Assembly: GCA_947095585.1 (NCBI GenBank)
Contig: OX352762.1
Location: forward strand, 27,442,669 to 27,506,668
Length of the DNA stretch: 64,000 nucleotides
Direction of reading: 5' to 3'
Origin: Nephrocerus scutellatus
Taxonomy: Eukaryota > Arthropoda > Insecta > Diptera > Pipunculidae
This document shows positions 1 to 11,480 of the stretch, piece after piece. Numbering within the stretch: the stretch's first letter is position 1; each line of letters begins with the position of its first letter. The position numbers were made by a program, and so were the translations under genes. The notes beneath the pieces are model-generated. The model searched no databases. It worked only from the letters and a program-made list of their open reading frames with translations, and had not been told where the DNA came from.

Positions 1-1289
1 CCCTTAAACCTTGTAGTGAGACGTCGTCAATTCGAAAATGGAATCATGACAATTTTGTGAATGAAAACAACACTGCTGCTTGTTGTTTTTTATTTAACGA
101 AACAAACTCTGGGTTAAAAGAATACAACGAAGCATAAAAAATCCAGAATATGCAGAATCGACTGGTCACCCTCCCGACCAACCGCATCGTAAACGTAACG
201 TTTACGACATATTGTTACACTAAAAATGTCGTAAACGGTACGTTTTGATGCTACGATTACGGTACGTATACCGCACTTTTGTCACAAGAGAAGTGAAACA
301 AATTTACGCAGTGTTTCGTATTTATTAGTGTGCATAAAGTTGGTCGTATTTGATGTCACGAAAACGTAAGGTTTACGGCTCCTTCGACATTTTTCAAACT
401 TAATTTTAAACACTTACTGAATATAAAATAAAATAATTATCACGTACTTACTACAATGAAAGGTAATTTAATTCACAATAATTAATAATTTATGTAACTA
501 ACTATATATTTTATTAAGACGGAAATTAAACTGTTACACGACTAAATGAAAAAATTGTTGACTAGATAATAAATGTAAAACGTTTAGAATTTATGTGAAA
601 AGGAGAGAATGACATATGTTAGTGTAAAAAAAACTGCGTAAACTCACCGTTCTCGGTGCGTTTTTGACGCATAGCGTTTTTGTGCCGGGAAAAAATCAGA
701 AAAAATGCTATCTTTAATGTTATTTTTTTCCAAAAACTCTGCGCCATAGCGCGCTCGAGCGCATATTTTTTCAAAAGAGTATTCGAAAACGAAAGGCAAA
801 ATTCTTTTGTTTACATTTTTTTGTTGCATTGTGTATAATGTGTGAACACAAATCAAATGACAAGTTGTGCCATGTGCTAAGCCAAATTGCACCAGAGTAG
901 TGGTTTGTGTTAGTAAAATGAGGGGCAAATCTCTCAAAATATACAGATCTGTTTTCGATCTACGGTAGAGTCGTTTTGAAGGGGAAACGAACAAATTGAC
1001 AGCCAAAAAATAACTCTGGGGCAGAGTTTGTATGAAAAATAAATTAACATAAGAAAATCAATTAAAAATCCCAACGTGATATTTTCAATAAGAATATAAA
1101 CCAGAACGAGGCCACTTTAAGATCAAGTTTTAAAATCTGGTATATTTTGACAAAGGCTGGCGCTCTTTACTGATGGTAATTTGAATAAAACCTGCGTTGA
1201 AAAATCCGTTGTGTCCTGAAATCTGAGTGAGTGGTATTCAAAACCTCTGGATTCGACTTCGCGTCCGGATGTGTGCTTTATAGTGGCGG
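1..1289. other. Non-coding stretch, no recognised gene
   Basis: AT-rich DNA apart from the palindrome cluster at 188-380. A 120-codon open frame on the minus strand (644-1006) has no recognisable domain or codon-like composition, and I do not call it a gene. Confidence 0.5.
188..206. repeat. 19-bp perfect palindrome
   Basis: The sequence CGTAAACGTAACGTTTACG reads the same on both strands around a central A/T. A near-palindrome with the same CGTAAACG core follows about 40 bp later (positions 229-246), and a third CGTAAG/GTTTACG block lies near 365-378. It could be the end of a small inverted-repeat element or a protein-binding site; the sequence alone does not decide. Confidence 0.5.
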
Positions 1290-1540
1290 GCCAGATCTTG
1301 TGATCAATTTTTAATCCACTTCCTAAAGATAATTTTATTCAAAATTAACCAGATTTTTTTCAATTGCACACATGTTTATCTGCTATGTCAATACTTTCTG
1401 TAAAAAGTTATCGAGCTCACGGGCCGCCAACCCATATAATTTTTTTTCAAAAGCAAACCGTTTTTATTAAAACTTTGCACATGTGTATCTCTGATTAGAA
1501 AATTTTACACGAAACTTTCTAATTTTTTGGTTTTTTTTTT
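1290..1540 (-). mobile_element. Degenerate end of the palindromic-unit TIR element
   Basis: This stretch resembles the right arm of the element at 20709-22334. It has the GATCAATTTTTAA..CCACTTCC block (about 1301-1322), two ACACATG-type units (about 1365-1375 and 1477-1487), a GGGCCGCC block, and an end resembling the TTAGA-GAA-TTTACA-GAA terminal repeat. It is much more diverged than the two copies at 20.7 and 35.3 kb, so it is an old copy. Confidence 0.55.
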
Positions 1541-3124
1541 TTTTAAATTTGAATTGTTCTTTTGCTATTTACAGTTACTATAAAAAAAAACGTTGTATCG
1601 CGATTAAAGTACAGCTAGCAACAAAAATAACTGAAGGATCAACAAATATCGAAAAAAAGGCACAAAATTCTACCAGCGACGGCTTAAGAAAAATGGTTTC
1701 TTTGTCATTATCTATCTATATTGCACTTATAGCAAAAAAGTCGTTGTATTAGAAAAGGCCTTTGTGTAGATCCAGTATATTGACTATTGGAGCATCTCGA
1801 AACCTACTGATGGATACATTTTTAGCGAATAGCGAATATACAAGCAGTTTGAAGTTTATTATATCCTTAAATTGAAGAAATCACAAATGTCATGTTTGTC
1901 ATTTTGCTTGTACTCGTATATTTTATTTTAATATTTTCCGCAAAAGTAGCTTTCTGCTTTTACAATCGTCAATATTATTGCAAAATTCAAAAGCGTTTTA
2001 AAAATGCCCATTTTATAAACTACAAAAATAGCTGTGAAATTCAATAAGTTATTTTTTTAAATTCAGTTTTAAACCTGTATTTTGAATTTTATATTTGATT
2101 GCAAGGATACTCTATACCTTCGTTTTTATAACTTTTTTCAAAATGCACCATTGCGCTAAACTTTAAAATATATATTGCTGTCTCAGTCGCTGAGAACATA
2201 TCTTTTTGTATTTATTTTTATTTGTTATCAAAAAGTAAAATTCACTATATATCACTAATAGAAAATAAATACAGTAGTATATACTACAATGAAAAATGTT
2301 TGTTATTGTTTCTACTAATGAGAGAAGATACGTTTTAATCTTTTATGAGTCGATTGATTCAACGGAATTGAATACATATTGAAATTTGAAAATTATTATC
2401 ATTTAAGAGAGTTATAATTTTGATAGGTATGCTAGGTTTCTTGTTAATGCCACTTTTAAACAACCGATAAGAACAAATAAATCTAAATCTAAAAGAACAA
2501 AGAACAAATAAAAAAAAGATGTAGAAGAAAAGAAAATAAGAATATTATTTGGTTGCTTAGGCAAGATAAGATCATGCTCAAAAATTCTATTCTATTGAAA
2601 TATTAAAAATGTAGACGTAGAGCTTTGTTTTAATCTTTGTGTTTGTTTTATTACTGTTATTTTATGCGTCGCGTTGTTATAACAACAGATTTTAAACAAA
2701 TTCTCGTACAGGTGGCTAAAACCTCATTCTGCCCTATAAAGTTTTAGATCATACAATGAAGTACGAGTTATTTGAAGATACTCAAATCAAGTACCAGTGA
2801 CCTGTTAACCACAATCAGCTTAAATTCAACAAATTTCCATGGATACTCAAAAAAGCAACAGCGAACTCAGTTGGTCACGAAACCCATAGGCATGAGAAAA
2901 ACATTCCAATGCTTAATATTACTGAAAGAATAGTATCTTTAGAGTTCAAGTTCAGAAAGCAGAAGTAATACAGTTACTGTTAATAACAATTTGTAATTTT
3001 TTTCAATTTTAGGTTCATTATAAAACTACCACCGACAAAGGAATATGGCAATACAGGTCTGTCTAGTCGGATACAATTTAAAAATGGCTTATATATTTTT
3101 ATTCATATCAATAAAATCTTTTTT
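1541..3124. other. AT-rich intergenic DNA
   Basis: No gene, RNA or repeat that I recognise. It is the 5' flank of the intronless roadblock-like gene. An acceptor-like pyrimidine tract plus AG at about 3000-3012 could end a 5' UTR intron, but no exon could be tied to it. Confidence 0.4.
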
Positions 3125-3448
3125 ATGCTTAAGCAAAAGCGAACCCGATCCTATGTGGATGAAGTTTTTCGCCAAATTCAGAAGAAACCTGGTGTTAATA
3201 ATATTTTAATTCTCAATCAAGTTGGAAATCCAATTAAAACAACCCTGGATTCGGGCACAGCAATTTTGTATGCTGGTGTTTATGAGTCATTACGAGAGAA
3301 AGTCCAATTGGTTGTACAAAAACTGGACCCAACTGATGAACTGTGTATGATTAGGGTACGGACCACATCCAATGAAACTGTTATAACGCCTGATGGAAAA
3401 ATCACCATTCTTGTGGTGCAAAAAGCTAAAGATATGTTGCAGACTTAA
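3125..3448 (+). CDS. Roadblock/LC7-type dynein light chain paralog, intronless
   Basis: This 107-residue protein covers the whole Roadblock/LC7 fold. It has an N-terminal helix (VDEVFRQIQKK), a strand ending in the asparagine-rich turn (NNILILNQVGNPIKTTLD), a central helix (YAGVYESLREKVQLVVQKLDPTDEL), and the C-terminal strands (MIRVRTTSNETVITPDG, TILVVQK). Family members are light chains that dimerise and bind dynein intermediate chain. It is only moderately similar to the canonical roadblock gene at 8622-9157 and has about ten extra N-terminal residues. The coding region is unbroken where the canonical gene has two introns, so it may have arisen as a retrocopy. The ATG is preceded by an A/T-rich leader, and an AATAAA-type signal lies about 15 bp after the stop. 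Fly roadblock paralogs are often male-germline expressed; that is not testable here. Confidence 0.85.
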   Translation: MLKQKRTRSYVDEVFRQIQKKPGVNNILILNQVGNPIKTTLDSGTAILYAGVYESLREKVQLVVQKLDPTDELCMIRVRTTSNETVITPDGKITILVVQKAKDMLQT

Positions 3449-5158
3449 TACTATTAAAAAAAATAAAACAATGCAATATTTTATTTAACGAAGTTCATTA
3501 TTTTTATTTTTTTGTCCTATAAAATCAATGTGCATATTTTGATAAATTTCCCTTACATAAATTTTGTGGACTGCATAACATGCTGACAGCTTTAAAAGCC
3601 AATTATGCTGTTTAATTTAATTGCCGCAAAATTTTTGGTTTGGATTTTTTTTAAATTATCTGTGAAAGTCAAAAATATGGACAAGAATTATTGTTAAGGA
3701 TACGGGCAAAATTTAAATTCGCTTCACGTCACCGCGTAAGTCATGCCACTGTGACTTGTAAAGCGGCTGAAAGACTATCGAACTTGGCTGTAAGTTTTGA
3801 TGGACATCCCTCCAAACTGATATTGTGAGCGCCTGACTAACACTCGAAACTGACTGCTATCAAAAATGTTTGCAGTTGACTGTCAGTCAGCGGCCATGTT
3901 TGTTTATGATCGATAATATGTACACAAAATCGTCAGTCAGCTGTAATTTTTTTCGTGACCGACTGCGGATGAAGCGTGCGGCGTGTGCATGTTGATTTCT
4001 CAACTTCTTATATATCATTTCCAACCTTCACAAGTCCGCTTGTGACGCGTTTGAACCATGTTGTGTATGTATTTTGAATCGCAGTTGAATGTGTTTTTTT
4101 ATTATCATAAGCCAAATTAAAGAAAATGAAACTAAATAGATTTTTAGTACATAAAATATCGTTTATATAATATTCAAATGGCTTAATTATAGACTTTACA
4201 TTTTTTAAATTGTTAAATAAAAAGTTGTATTTATTAATCGGATATCTCGGTGTTGTCCACCATTTTTAACGATTAATAAAATAAAAAAATTAACAAAAAT
4301 ATTTTTTGTAACACAATACAAAAGAGACATAAATAAGTACACAAATGTTACAAACACAACTTATGGAAATGGTTGCCGTTTTGGTAGATTCCTACCAAAG
4401 TTGCTAGGTTTTTTCAGCTTTTTTTAACAATTGACATAAAAACTAAAATGATTTCCAATTAACTCAAAACCATTTGCACTAAATAAAAGTACACATGTAA
4501 ACAGAGACTAATTGAATCAACTCATTTAAACGCATTATCTTTATTTTGGTCGAGAAATTAAAATGAGTGAATCCAGGTACTAATTATCATTTGTTTTGAC
4601 ATTAACACTTGACAGACCATATCTATACTAACATTATAAAGAGGTAAAGTTTGTTTGTATGTGGGAGGTAATCTCCGAAACTACAGAACCCATTTTGAAC
4701 AGGTTTTCACCGTTTTTTGCTCCGGCCATAGGCTACATGTTTTTCAGCGGTAGGAAGGGGGGTTGAAAGTGGTGTGGGCCAGTGCCAGGAAGGGGTAAGT
4801 GAGTGTGGGTGGGGGTCAGTTGGGTGGATACTATTTGTCAATGCGTAAAACAATTCTTTGATGATAATAATATACTTAATTGGACTTGCAACACACGGAG
4901 GTAACGTAATGGCCAAAAGGGTGTTCAATCTAAAATAAAAAAAGACGTTTACTTTTTTTAAATGAAGTCTACACGTCATTCTTTACATTTATACTCATCT
5001 CGCTTGTAAAAAACTTCTGGTAGAAATCGAAAAACTTTGCCGAAATATATACAAGTTTTTCGCGTATACTTCCAAGAGAATTAATGATTTAAAGGAGTTT
5101 CAAGATAAGCCGAATCATCGAACAAAAGTTTGGTTTTTGTTCCTATCATATATTTTGT
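3449..5158. other. Intergenic DNA with a TE-like fragment near 4.6-4.8 kb
   Basis: No gene is seen. At 4633-4649 the motif ATTATAAAGAGGTAAAG begins a stretch (GTTTGTTTGTATG, then AATCTCCGAAACTACAGAACC) that resembles the starts of common insect repeats; its class is unresolved. The same 17-mer recurs at 27166. Several GTCAGTCAG copies lie at 3880-3945. Confidence 0.4.
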
Positions 5159-5460
5159 GGGGGCCGTGGCTCAGTACTTCTGAGCAGGAGGTTCGCGGTT
5201 TGAATCCCAGTAACAACCAAAAGTATTTTTCACGAGGTCCGAGGTCCCACCTCTCACGAAAGTATGTAAACGTCCGAGAGTAATAAGTTGTCACGGAAAG
5301 CTTCGCTTCGAAAGCAATTCGCCGTTCGGATCCGGCATTAAAAATTGTAGGTCCCCTCTATTTGTGTGCGAAAATATACATGCTCAGCACAAATGGTTGC
5401 GAGAAGCTAGGCCTTTGACCGCAATGGTCTGTCGCGCCGAATATTATTATTATAATATAT
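5159..5460 (+). mobile_element. tRNA-derived SINE, copy 1
   Basis: A roughly 300-bp element with a tRNA-like head, a tRNA-unrelated body and an (ATT)n tail. The pol III A box (TGGCTCAGT..) is shortened because a 17-bp block present in the copy at 38965 is missing, so this copy is probably silent. The B box is GGTTTGAATCC. The body ends with GGCCTTTGACCGCAATGGTC and TGTCGCGCCGAATATTATT, as in the copies at 36572 and 38965. Confidence 0.8.
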
Positions 5461-7599
5461 TTTTTAAAATTATAAACGATTTAAACAACGATTTTCAATA
5501 TGAAAAAGTTCACTTGCCGTATTTATATGAGCACTTAGAATCACATGTCAATTTATTATTGAGTAATTTTATTAATAACTCCTCAAAACTTTTGATCGGA
5601 TCATGAATTATCCACTTTACCTTTAGTACCAAGCTCCTAAGATTTTCGAAAACAAATCTGAACGACACATGGACATTAATCAGTTTCGGGAAAAAGTTAG
5701 TTTTTTTTTGTTTTGTAATAACCAGAGGATTAAGGATTTAACCAATATCTTTTTCATTTTATTGCGTCTACCTCACGGTTCTGCAGCAGCAGAAATAAAA
5801 TTTTTCGATTTGTCCCTTATAAAAACCAAAGTGGGGAATAAGCTGTGAATCCATGTTATCAATAGTATTTTGTTAGCAAAAGAGTTGGCTCCCTACAACG
5901 AAAATGAACCTAATATAGTCAGCCAATAATAGATTTTTTACTATTTGTGTTAGTACCTATTTTTATTTTTTTATTTATTGATAACTCTGCAGTTTATTTT
6001 TATTTATGTTACGTGTTAATTACTTGTGATTTTTATTTATTTTTATTAAAAAAGTGATAAACATGATTTGTGAAATTAGGTACCTACATACAACTTCGAT
6101 TATTATTTATTATTGGTTAAAGAAGCTTTACGTTATTTAAAAACATAAATTTTGCTTTGGTAGGTTTTTCTCTGGTTTGGTAGGTTTTATTGAGAAGTTC
6201 GGTAGGAATTTTTTGATGCGAGTGGCAACGAGGCTTATAGGTAAGCTTTGGAGAAACAAAGTAATAAAAAGAAAAAGAAAGAAGAAAAAGAGGGGGGGGG
6301 TAGGGTCTTCAAAGTTGATGTGTTTTCAGAAAATTACGTATTTTAGGAGATTGAAACGGGGTGGAGTGAAAAAAAAATCCGATTTTTTACACAAACTCTT
6401 TTTACAGGCTTGACTGAAGGTGGTAGTCTTTCCCAAAGCTATTAAATAAAATAAATTTTGTTAATGCTTAATATGGAGGGGGATATTTGTTTGTTTGTTA
6501 GCGCATTTTTTCTACAATTTATATTTAGAGGATTCATAACAGCATGAAAAAAATGAGTATATATTTGCTCAAGATTTGACATACCATCGAAATCGAAATA
6601 GTTTCACCCATACACAATTGATAATTTAATCAAAACCCGTGAAAATTAAAATTTCCAGGTAAATTCCCAAATACCACAATGACAGATTGTATATATATCT
6701 GGTGTTTTTGTTTTGTTTTTCGCTCGGGGTTTCAAGCCATCTTAAACGAATATTCGCCTATTCCTCACAAGGAGGACATTTTGAGCATCTTTTATAGCTA
6801 CATGTAGTAATTTTACCTAAAAAAATATTTAAAAATAAAATGTTAATTTTTTCATCACATATTCAAACCTTTATACCAAAATTAATCGAGAGTCTTGAGC
6901 CAAACTTTATATTAGGAGTTGTAGAGAATATCAAGGCGAATTAAAATAAGGCCAAAAAAATAAAATACTATAAATCATATATTTTTTACTTTAAGGCATC
7001 ATAGCTCTCAAACGGATGTAGATGGCCACTTAGATCTTAATTACAATTACCAGTCAAATAAGAATAAGTTGGTTGCTCTCCGATAAATATTTTGGAAGTT
7101 ACAGTTTAATATTTGTGGGTTTTTTTTCTAAACAACATTTTTTAAACACCCTGCATCTCAAAGGATATCAAAAATTGAGCCCCCCTCTCATACGATTTTT
7201 TTCACAATTTAATTTTATTACAATGACTTTCATGTATACTAAAAGTCGACTCGAGCATCCATAAGTAAACCAAAAACCATATTAAAAATAAAAATAAATA
7301 AATAAAAAATATTTTTTTAAAGTCTTATTTGTATTTTAAAGGAAATTGCCGATTTTCCCCGCGGTGTGGGAAAACATCTTCGTAAAAGAAGAACATATAG
7401 ATGGATTGGAGTTGTATACTTCGGTCCAATAAAAAAATTCAGAAATTATTCATCAGTTGGCTGGGGGTCAGTGGAGTGGGAAAGCCGGGTACCGTATATT
7501 TTCGGTATTCGCTAGTGTTTTAATAAAATTGCAGTAATTATTTGATCGCAGTAAATGCATCTATCCGAAATGTTTCCGACACGGAAAAAAGTCACGAAA
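5461..7599. other. AT-rich intergenic DNA
   Basis: No recognised gene. Open frames at 6177-6413 and 7073-7264 are compositionally biased (lysine-rich and phenylalanine-rich) and are read as chance. Confidence 0.4.
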
Positions 7600-7915
7600 A
7601 TGAACCGAACACTAAACCTTTTTCAACTCTAATTCAGATAGCGTCAACTGTATTTCAGATAAGTCAACTGTTTATCAGAATGTATTATTTGTAACTAAGT
7701 TCAGTCAATTCTAATTCCAAAAGGATCATTGTAAACGTGAACTGTAATTCACGGTTAATGTAATTCAGATTAGTAAACTGTTTATAAGAAAGTATCAATT
7801 GTAATTCAGATTCATGAACTGTAATTCAAATAACGTAAATTTGCCAATTATCTGTAATAACATCAATTTTACATTATTTAGATTTTTCAACTCTAATTCA
7901 GAAGGCGTTAATTGT
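7600..7915 (+). repeat. Imperfect repeat of a TAATTCAGAT motif
   Basis: The core AACTGTAATTCAGAT recurs at least eight times with mismatches and variable spacing across about 300 bp. The longer phrase TTTTTCAACTCTAATTCAGA opens and closes the block (about 7618 and 7884). It reads as a decayed short-period tandem array rather than coding DNA. Confidence 0.6.
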
Positions 7916-8621
7916 TATTTACTTTCAAGTGTAAAAAGAAAATCCATATGAGAGTTGCTGCTATTGCAAGGCCTGATGTTATTGAACAGAGACTTCTTTA
8001 TTAAAAGGAGATTATAAGTCAGGCCATTGACACTATACATAGAGGTGATTGCCGTCGGGCGGCGCTAAATTCCACAGATCACCAACTCACATCCTTTAAT
8101 TTATATATTACCTATTTAAATATATTTTCATAATATGTATAATTTCGTTTGAGGATTGTGTAATTGAAATAAATAATTTTTCGTACTTCAGTCTTCGAAT
8201 AGTTGCTGTGAAAATATTTTATATTTTTAAGTCTTGAAATATTGAATTTAAAAAATTATGATAATACTTTTATTATTTCTTTTTATTAAACTATGTAGTA
8301 ATCTAATTCCTTTTGCTTAGCTAAAATACTAAAAATAATAACTATCTAAAAGATCTAAATATTTTTTCGAAATAAAATTTGGCATTACTGCCCAGTATCG
8401 CCAAACGTATTGAATTTGTCTGGTCGAACTTTGACGTTAAGTATCAAAAGTCTAAACAGGCGGGAAGTAGGCTGTAATCAAAAACGAACGTCAAATTTGG
8501 TTGTGTAGCTCTCACTGTGTGGGATTTTGTTGTTGTGTTGTACTTTAAGAAATTAGTAATTAGTCAGTCGTTTAGTAGTATTTGGACAAACATTTTTTTT
8601 GAGGAGTCAATCTGCAATAAT
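7916..8621. promoter_or_regulatory. 5' flank of the roadblock gene
   Basis: AT-rich flank with no open frame. The transcript start is probably within the 100-150 bp before the ATG at 8622, but I see no clear TATA box or initiator. Confidence 0.25.
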
Positions 8622-9157
8622 ATGGTCGTATTCACAATGTTGTGTTTTAAATTTAACAGTATGTTATAATTCTTTCTTATTTTCCTATTTACAGTCACAA
8701 GAAGTTGAAGAAACCCTAAAACGCATCCAGTCGCACAAAGGAGTTGTTGGAACAATTGTTGTAAATAATGAAGGTGTGTAAGTTCTGCCAGTAGGTGACG
8801 TTTGATTTTTTTTTCACTTTAAAAAGGTACAAAACAGAAATAAATGCAATTAGAATTTTAGACTCAATAAGTCTTTAGATTTTACCTTTGCTTGGGTGTT
8901 TCCATGGATATGAACTAAAATAGCTAACATTTTAAAAAATTTCAGGAATACCTGTAAAATCCACTTTGGACAACACGACCACTGTTCAATACGCTGGACT
9001 AATGAGCCAATTGGCAGACAAGGCACGGAATGTAGTTCGTGACTTAGATCCATCCAATGATTTAACATTTCTACGGGTGCGCTCGAAGAAGCACGAAATT
9101 ATGGTCGCTCCGGACAAGGATTACATTTTAATTGTGATTCAGAATCCAACAGATTAA
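8622..9157 (+). CDS. robl: Roadblock dynein light chain (canonical copy)
   Basis: Three exons join to a 97-residue protein: exon 1 (8622-8624, the ATG only), exon 2 (8695-8773) and exon 3 (8946-9157 including TAA). Introns 8625-8694 (70 bp) and 8774-8945 (172 bp) have GT..AG ends, phases 0 and 1. The product starts [17 protein letters not shown] and runs through [26 protein letters not shown] and RDLDPSND to IQNPTD, agreeing with insect roadblock over its whole length. Roadblock is a dimeric light chain of cytoplasmic dynein that binds the intermediate chain; in flies its loss disturbs axonal transport and mitosis. The exon 1 donor (GTCGTA) is weak, but the reading frame and the matching gene structure at 24153 support the call. 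The downstream flank carries AATAAA near 9247. Confidence 0.93.
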
Positions 9158-11204
9158 AAAAAACTAATTATTAATTTATTTGCAATTTTTTACTAAGAGC
9201 CTGCGCTGGCGGCAGCGACGGTGGTATTATATTTTAAGAGGTTTTTAATAAACACTACTACACAAAGAAATTTAGTCGAGAAATTTAACATTATTTTATA
9301 AATTTTCGTTAAGTCTTTTATTGTTAATTTAATTTTAGTAGTGTTTATGAATTGCATTACATTAAAATTTTGAAAATTTTATAAATCAAAAATATCGTTT
9401 TTTAAAAAGAATTTAGTTATTGTAATTATTTATAATTTGATTTAGAACACACAGTGTCCAAGGAACTTTTATTTCTTCTTAAGCAGCGCATTTGATGCTG
9501 ATTAAGATGACGATGGTGACAAATTAAGAATTTATATGAGAAATCGAAGCTTCAATAAAATATGAGCTAAATTTGGTATTTTTTAGGCTTTAGTAGTTCC
9601 AGCCAGTTAATGTTTAACATGTTAGCTAATAAAAATACATTTTTAATTTAAAACGTTTCACGAGTATTGTGCGTAGTAGTTTGCTTTGATCTGAAACAAA
9701 TTGCAAACTCGCGTTGAATTATTTTTTTTTCTCGATTCGTTGTCTCTTGTGATTGTTGTGATTTGTCAATGTTCATCCAGTTCTGAGCTATGTTTAAAAT
9801 TATAAGTCTAGCTCAATGGGAAGTTAAAATCAATCCCGCACGGCGCACAGACAGACATACAAGAAAGTAAACGTTTATTTATGGAAGTCAACATAAATTC
9901 ACTTCAGAAAGGGAAGAATGATACGACGAATCGTGAAGTTTAAACTTTTAGGCGGTATCGGTCGGAATAGAAAGTTGATTGTTATGAATTTTAAAAACAA
10001 GAGAAATTTCGAATGTTAAGTAATGGAGATTGTGAACCCGCAAGAGCGAACTTAGCGATCATTGTGTGTTAAACAAAGGCCAACAATTATCTATTTTAAA
10101 ATGTTAATCTACCGCTTTTTAAGAATGGGTAGGCGGCCCCTGTTTATAAAAAAATGTGCTGGTGCTCTTCTCGATAATGCAATAACCTTCGACAATTTTA
10201 TGTTGGTTTTATATTGTGTAAAAAAAAATAACTTCCCCTAAAATAAAAGTGCATTTATTCTGTTATAATAAATAAATAAACAATATATTGTACAATTACA
10301 CAAGACAGTTTTTTTGTTTTTTTTAACACAAACTTTTCAGGTTTATCATGATCATGAAAAGTTGCCAAAAATTTAATTTTACATAACACACATAGGGTGT
10401 GTCATAACACATAAAGGGTGTGTTTTTTAATGTCGGAGAAAACAGAACAATCCGATAATTTTTTTTTCTATTATCAAATCTGTCAGACCAAAACAATTAT
10501 CTGCTTTGTTTTTTTCAGTACCAAAGAAAAGTTTTTTTTCTCACCTGTAGCCAGAATACGGTTCTGTGTAACATTTTTGGTGGAATGAAATTTTGTACTA
10601 AAATTCAAATATCAAAACCAGCCAAACAGCAGGTTTTCTTATTCCAAAGAAGGAATAAGATAGTGCAATTGTTATTGTAATTCCTTATTTGCTTCTGAAA
10701 TTTAAATAAAGCAACGTGAGTTTTGATTTTGTGTTGTAAAAGATATTTTTTTAATGAAGTGGATATAATGGATTCAACAGCAAAAAGAAATTGGCAATAA
10801 AGTATCTGCAAATCAAACAGTAACTAGGAGAAAATTAAGGGCGTGTACAGTAAGTCATGTATTTGATTTTCTGTATTATCTAAACATTTTTTTAAAATTG
10901 CAACTGCTAAAGGCATAAATATAAAAACTTTTTTGCATGTTCGAAGGAATCGACGGGAATAGACAAGCGAAAGACAAATACAATGCCACTTCATTGATAT
11001 TCTATTTTATTTTTTTATTTCTATCCTTTTATATTATATTTATGGTTTTAGTTAATGTACATTAATGTTAGCACAAAAATCTGTATATTTTTTCAGAGTA
11101 AAATGATCATAGCCATGAATTATCGAAGTGGAAAAAAAACCAGTCAGAGAAAAAATTTTCTCAGAGAATGAAAAAAACGCATATCTGAATTTTGACAGTT
11201 AAAT
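9158..11204. other. Intergenic DNA
   Basis: Past the roadblock 3' end (AATAAA-type signals at about 9247 and 9555) no gene is seen. A short GGGTGTGT direct repeat lies at 10394-10425. The 68-codon frame at 10605-10811 is not credible as a gene. Confidence 0.4.
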
Positions 11205-11480
11205 TATCAATCCGATTACTCCGTCTTTCCAAAATTCCAGATCTTAATGACCGTATTCCAGAAATTCCATAGGAACTAGTGTTATAGTCGCATCTAAGTC
11301 CTACATAACGAATTTCTTGCAAATCGCTTGAGAAATGGCTTAGTTCCCAAAATTCCAGATTCTAAAGCCCATACAATAGAATTTATATAGGAACTAGTGT
11401 TATAGTCTCACCTTAGTCCTACATATCTAATTTCATGCAAATCGCTTGAGAAATAGCTTAGTTCCTAAAATTCAAAAACG
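11205..11480 (+). repeat. 118-bp tandem repeat, locus 1 (about 2.2 units)
   Basis: AAAATTCCAG-type unit starts fall at 11231, 11349 and about 11467, giving a 118-bp period. Shared phrases include TAGGAACTAGTGTTATAGTC, CTTAGTCCTACATA and CGCTTGAGAAAT. The reverse complement of the block at 63316-63520 matches this repeat along the whole unit, so this is a dispersed repeat family with two loci in the window in opposite orientation. Confidence 0.8.
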
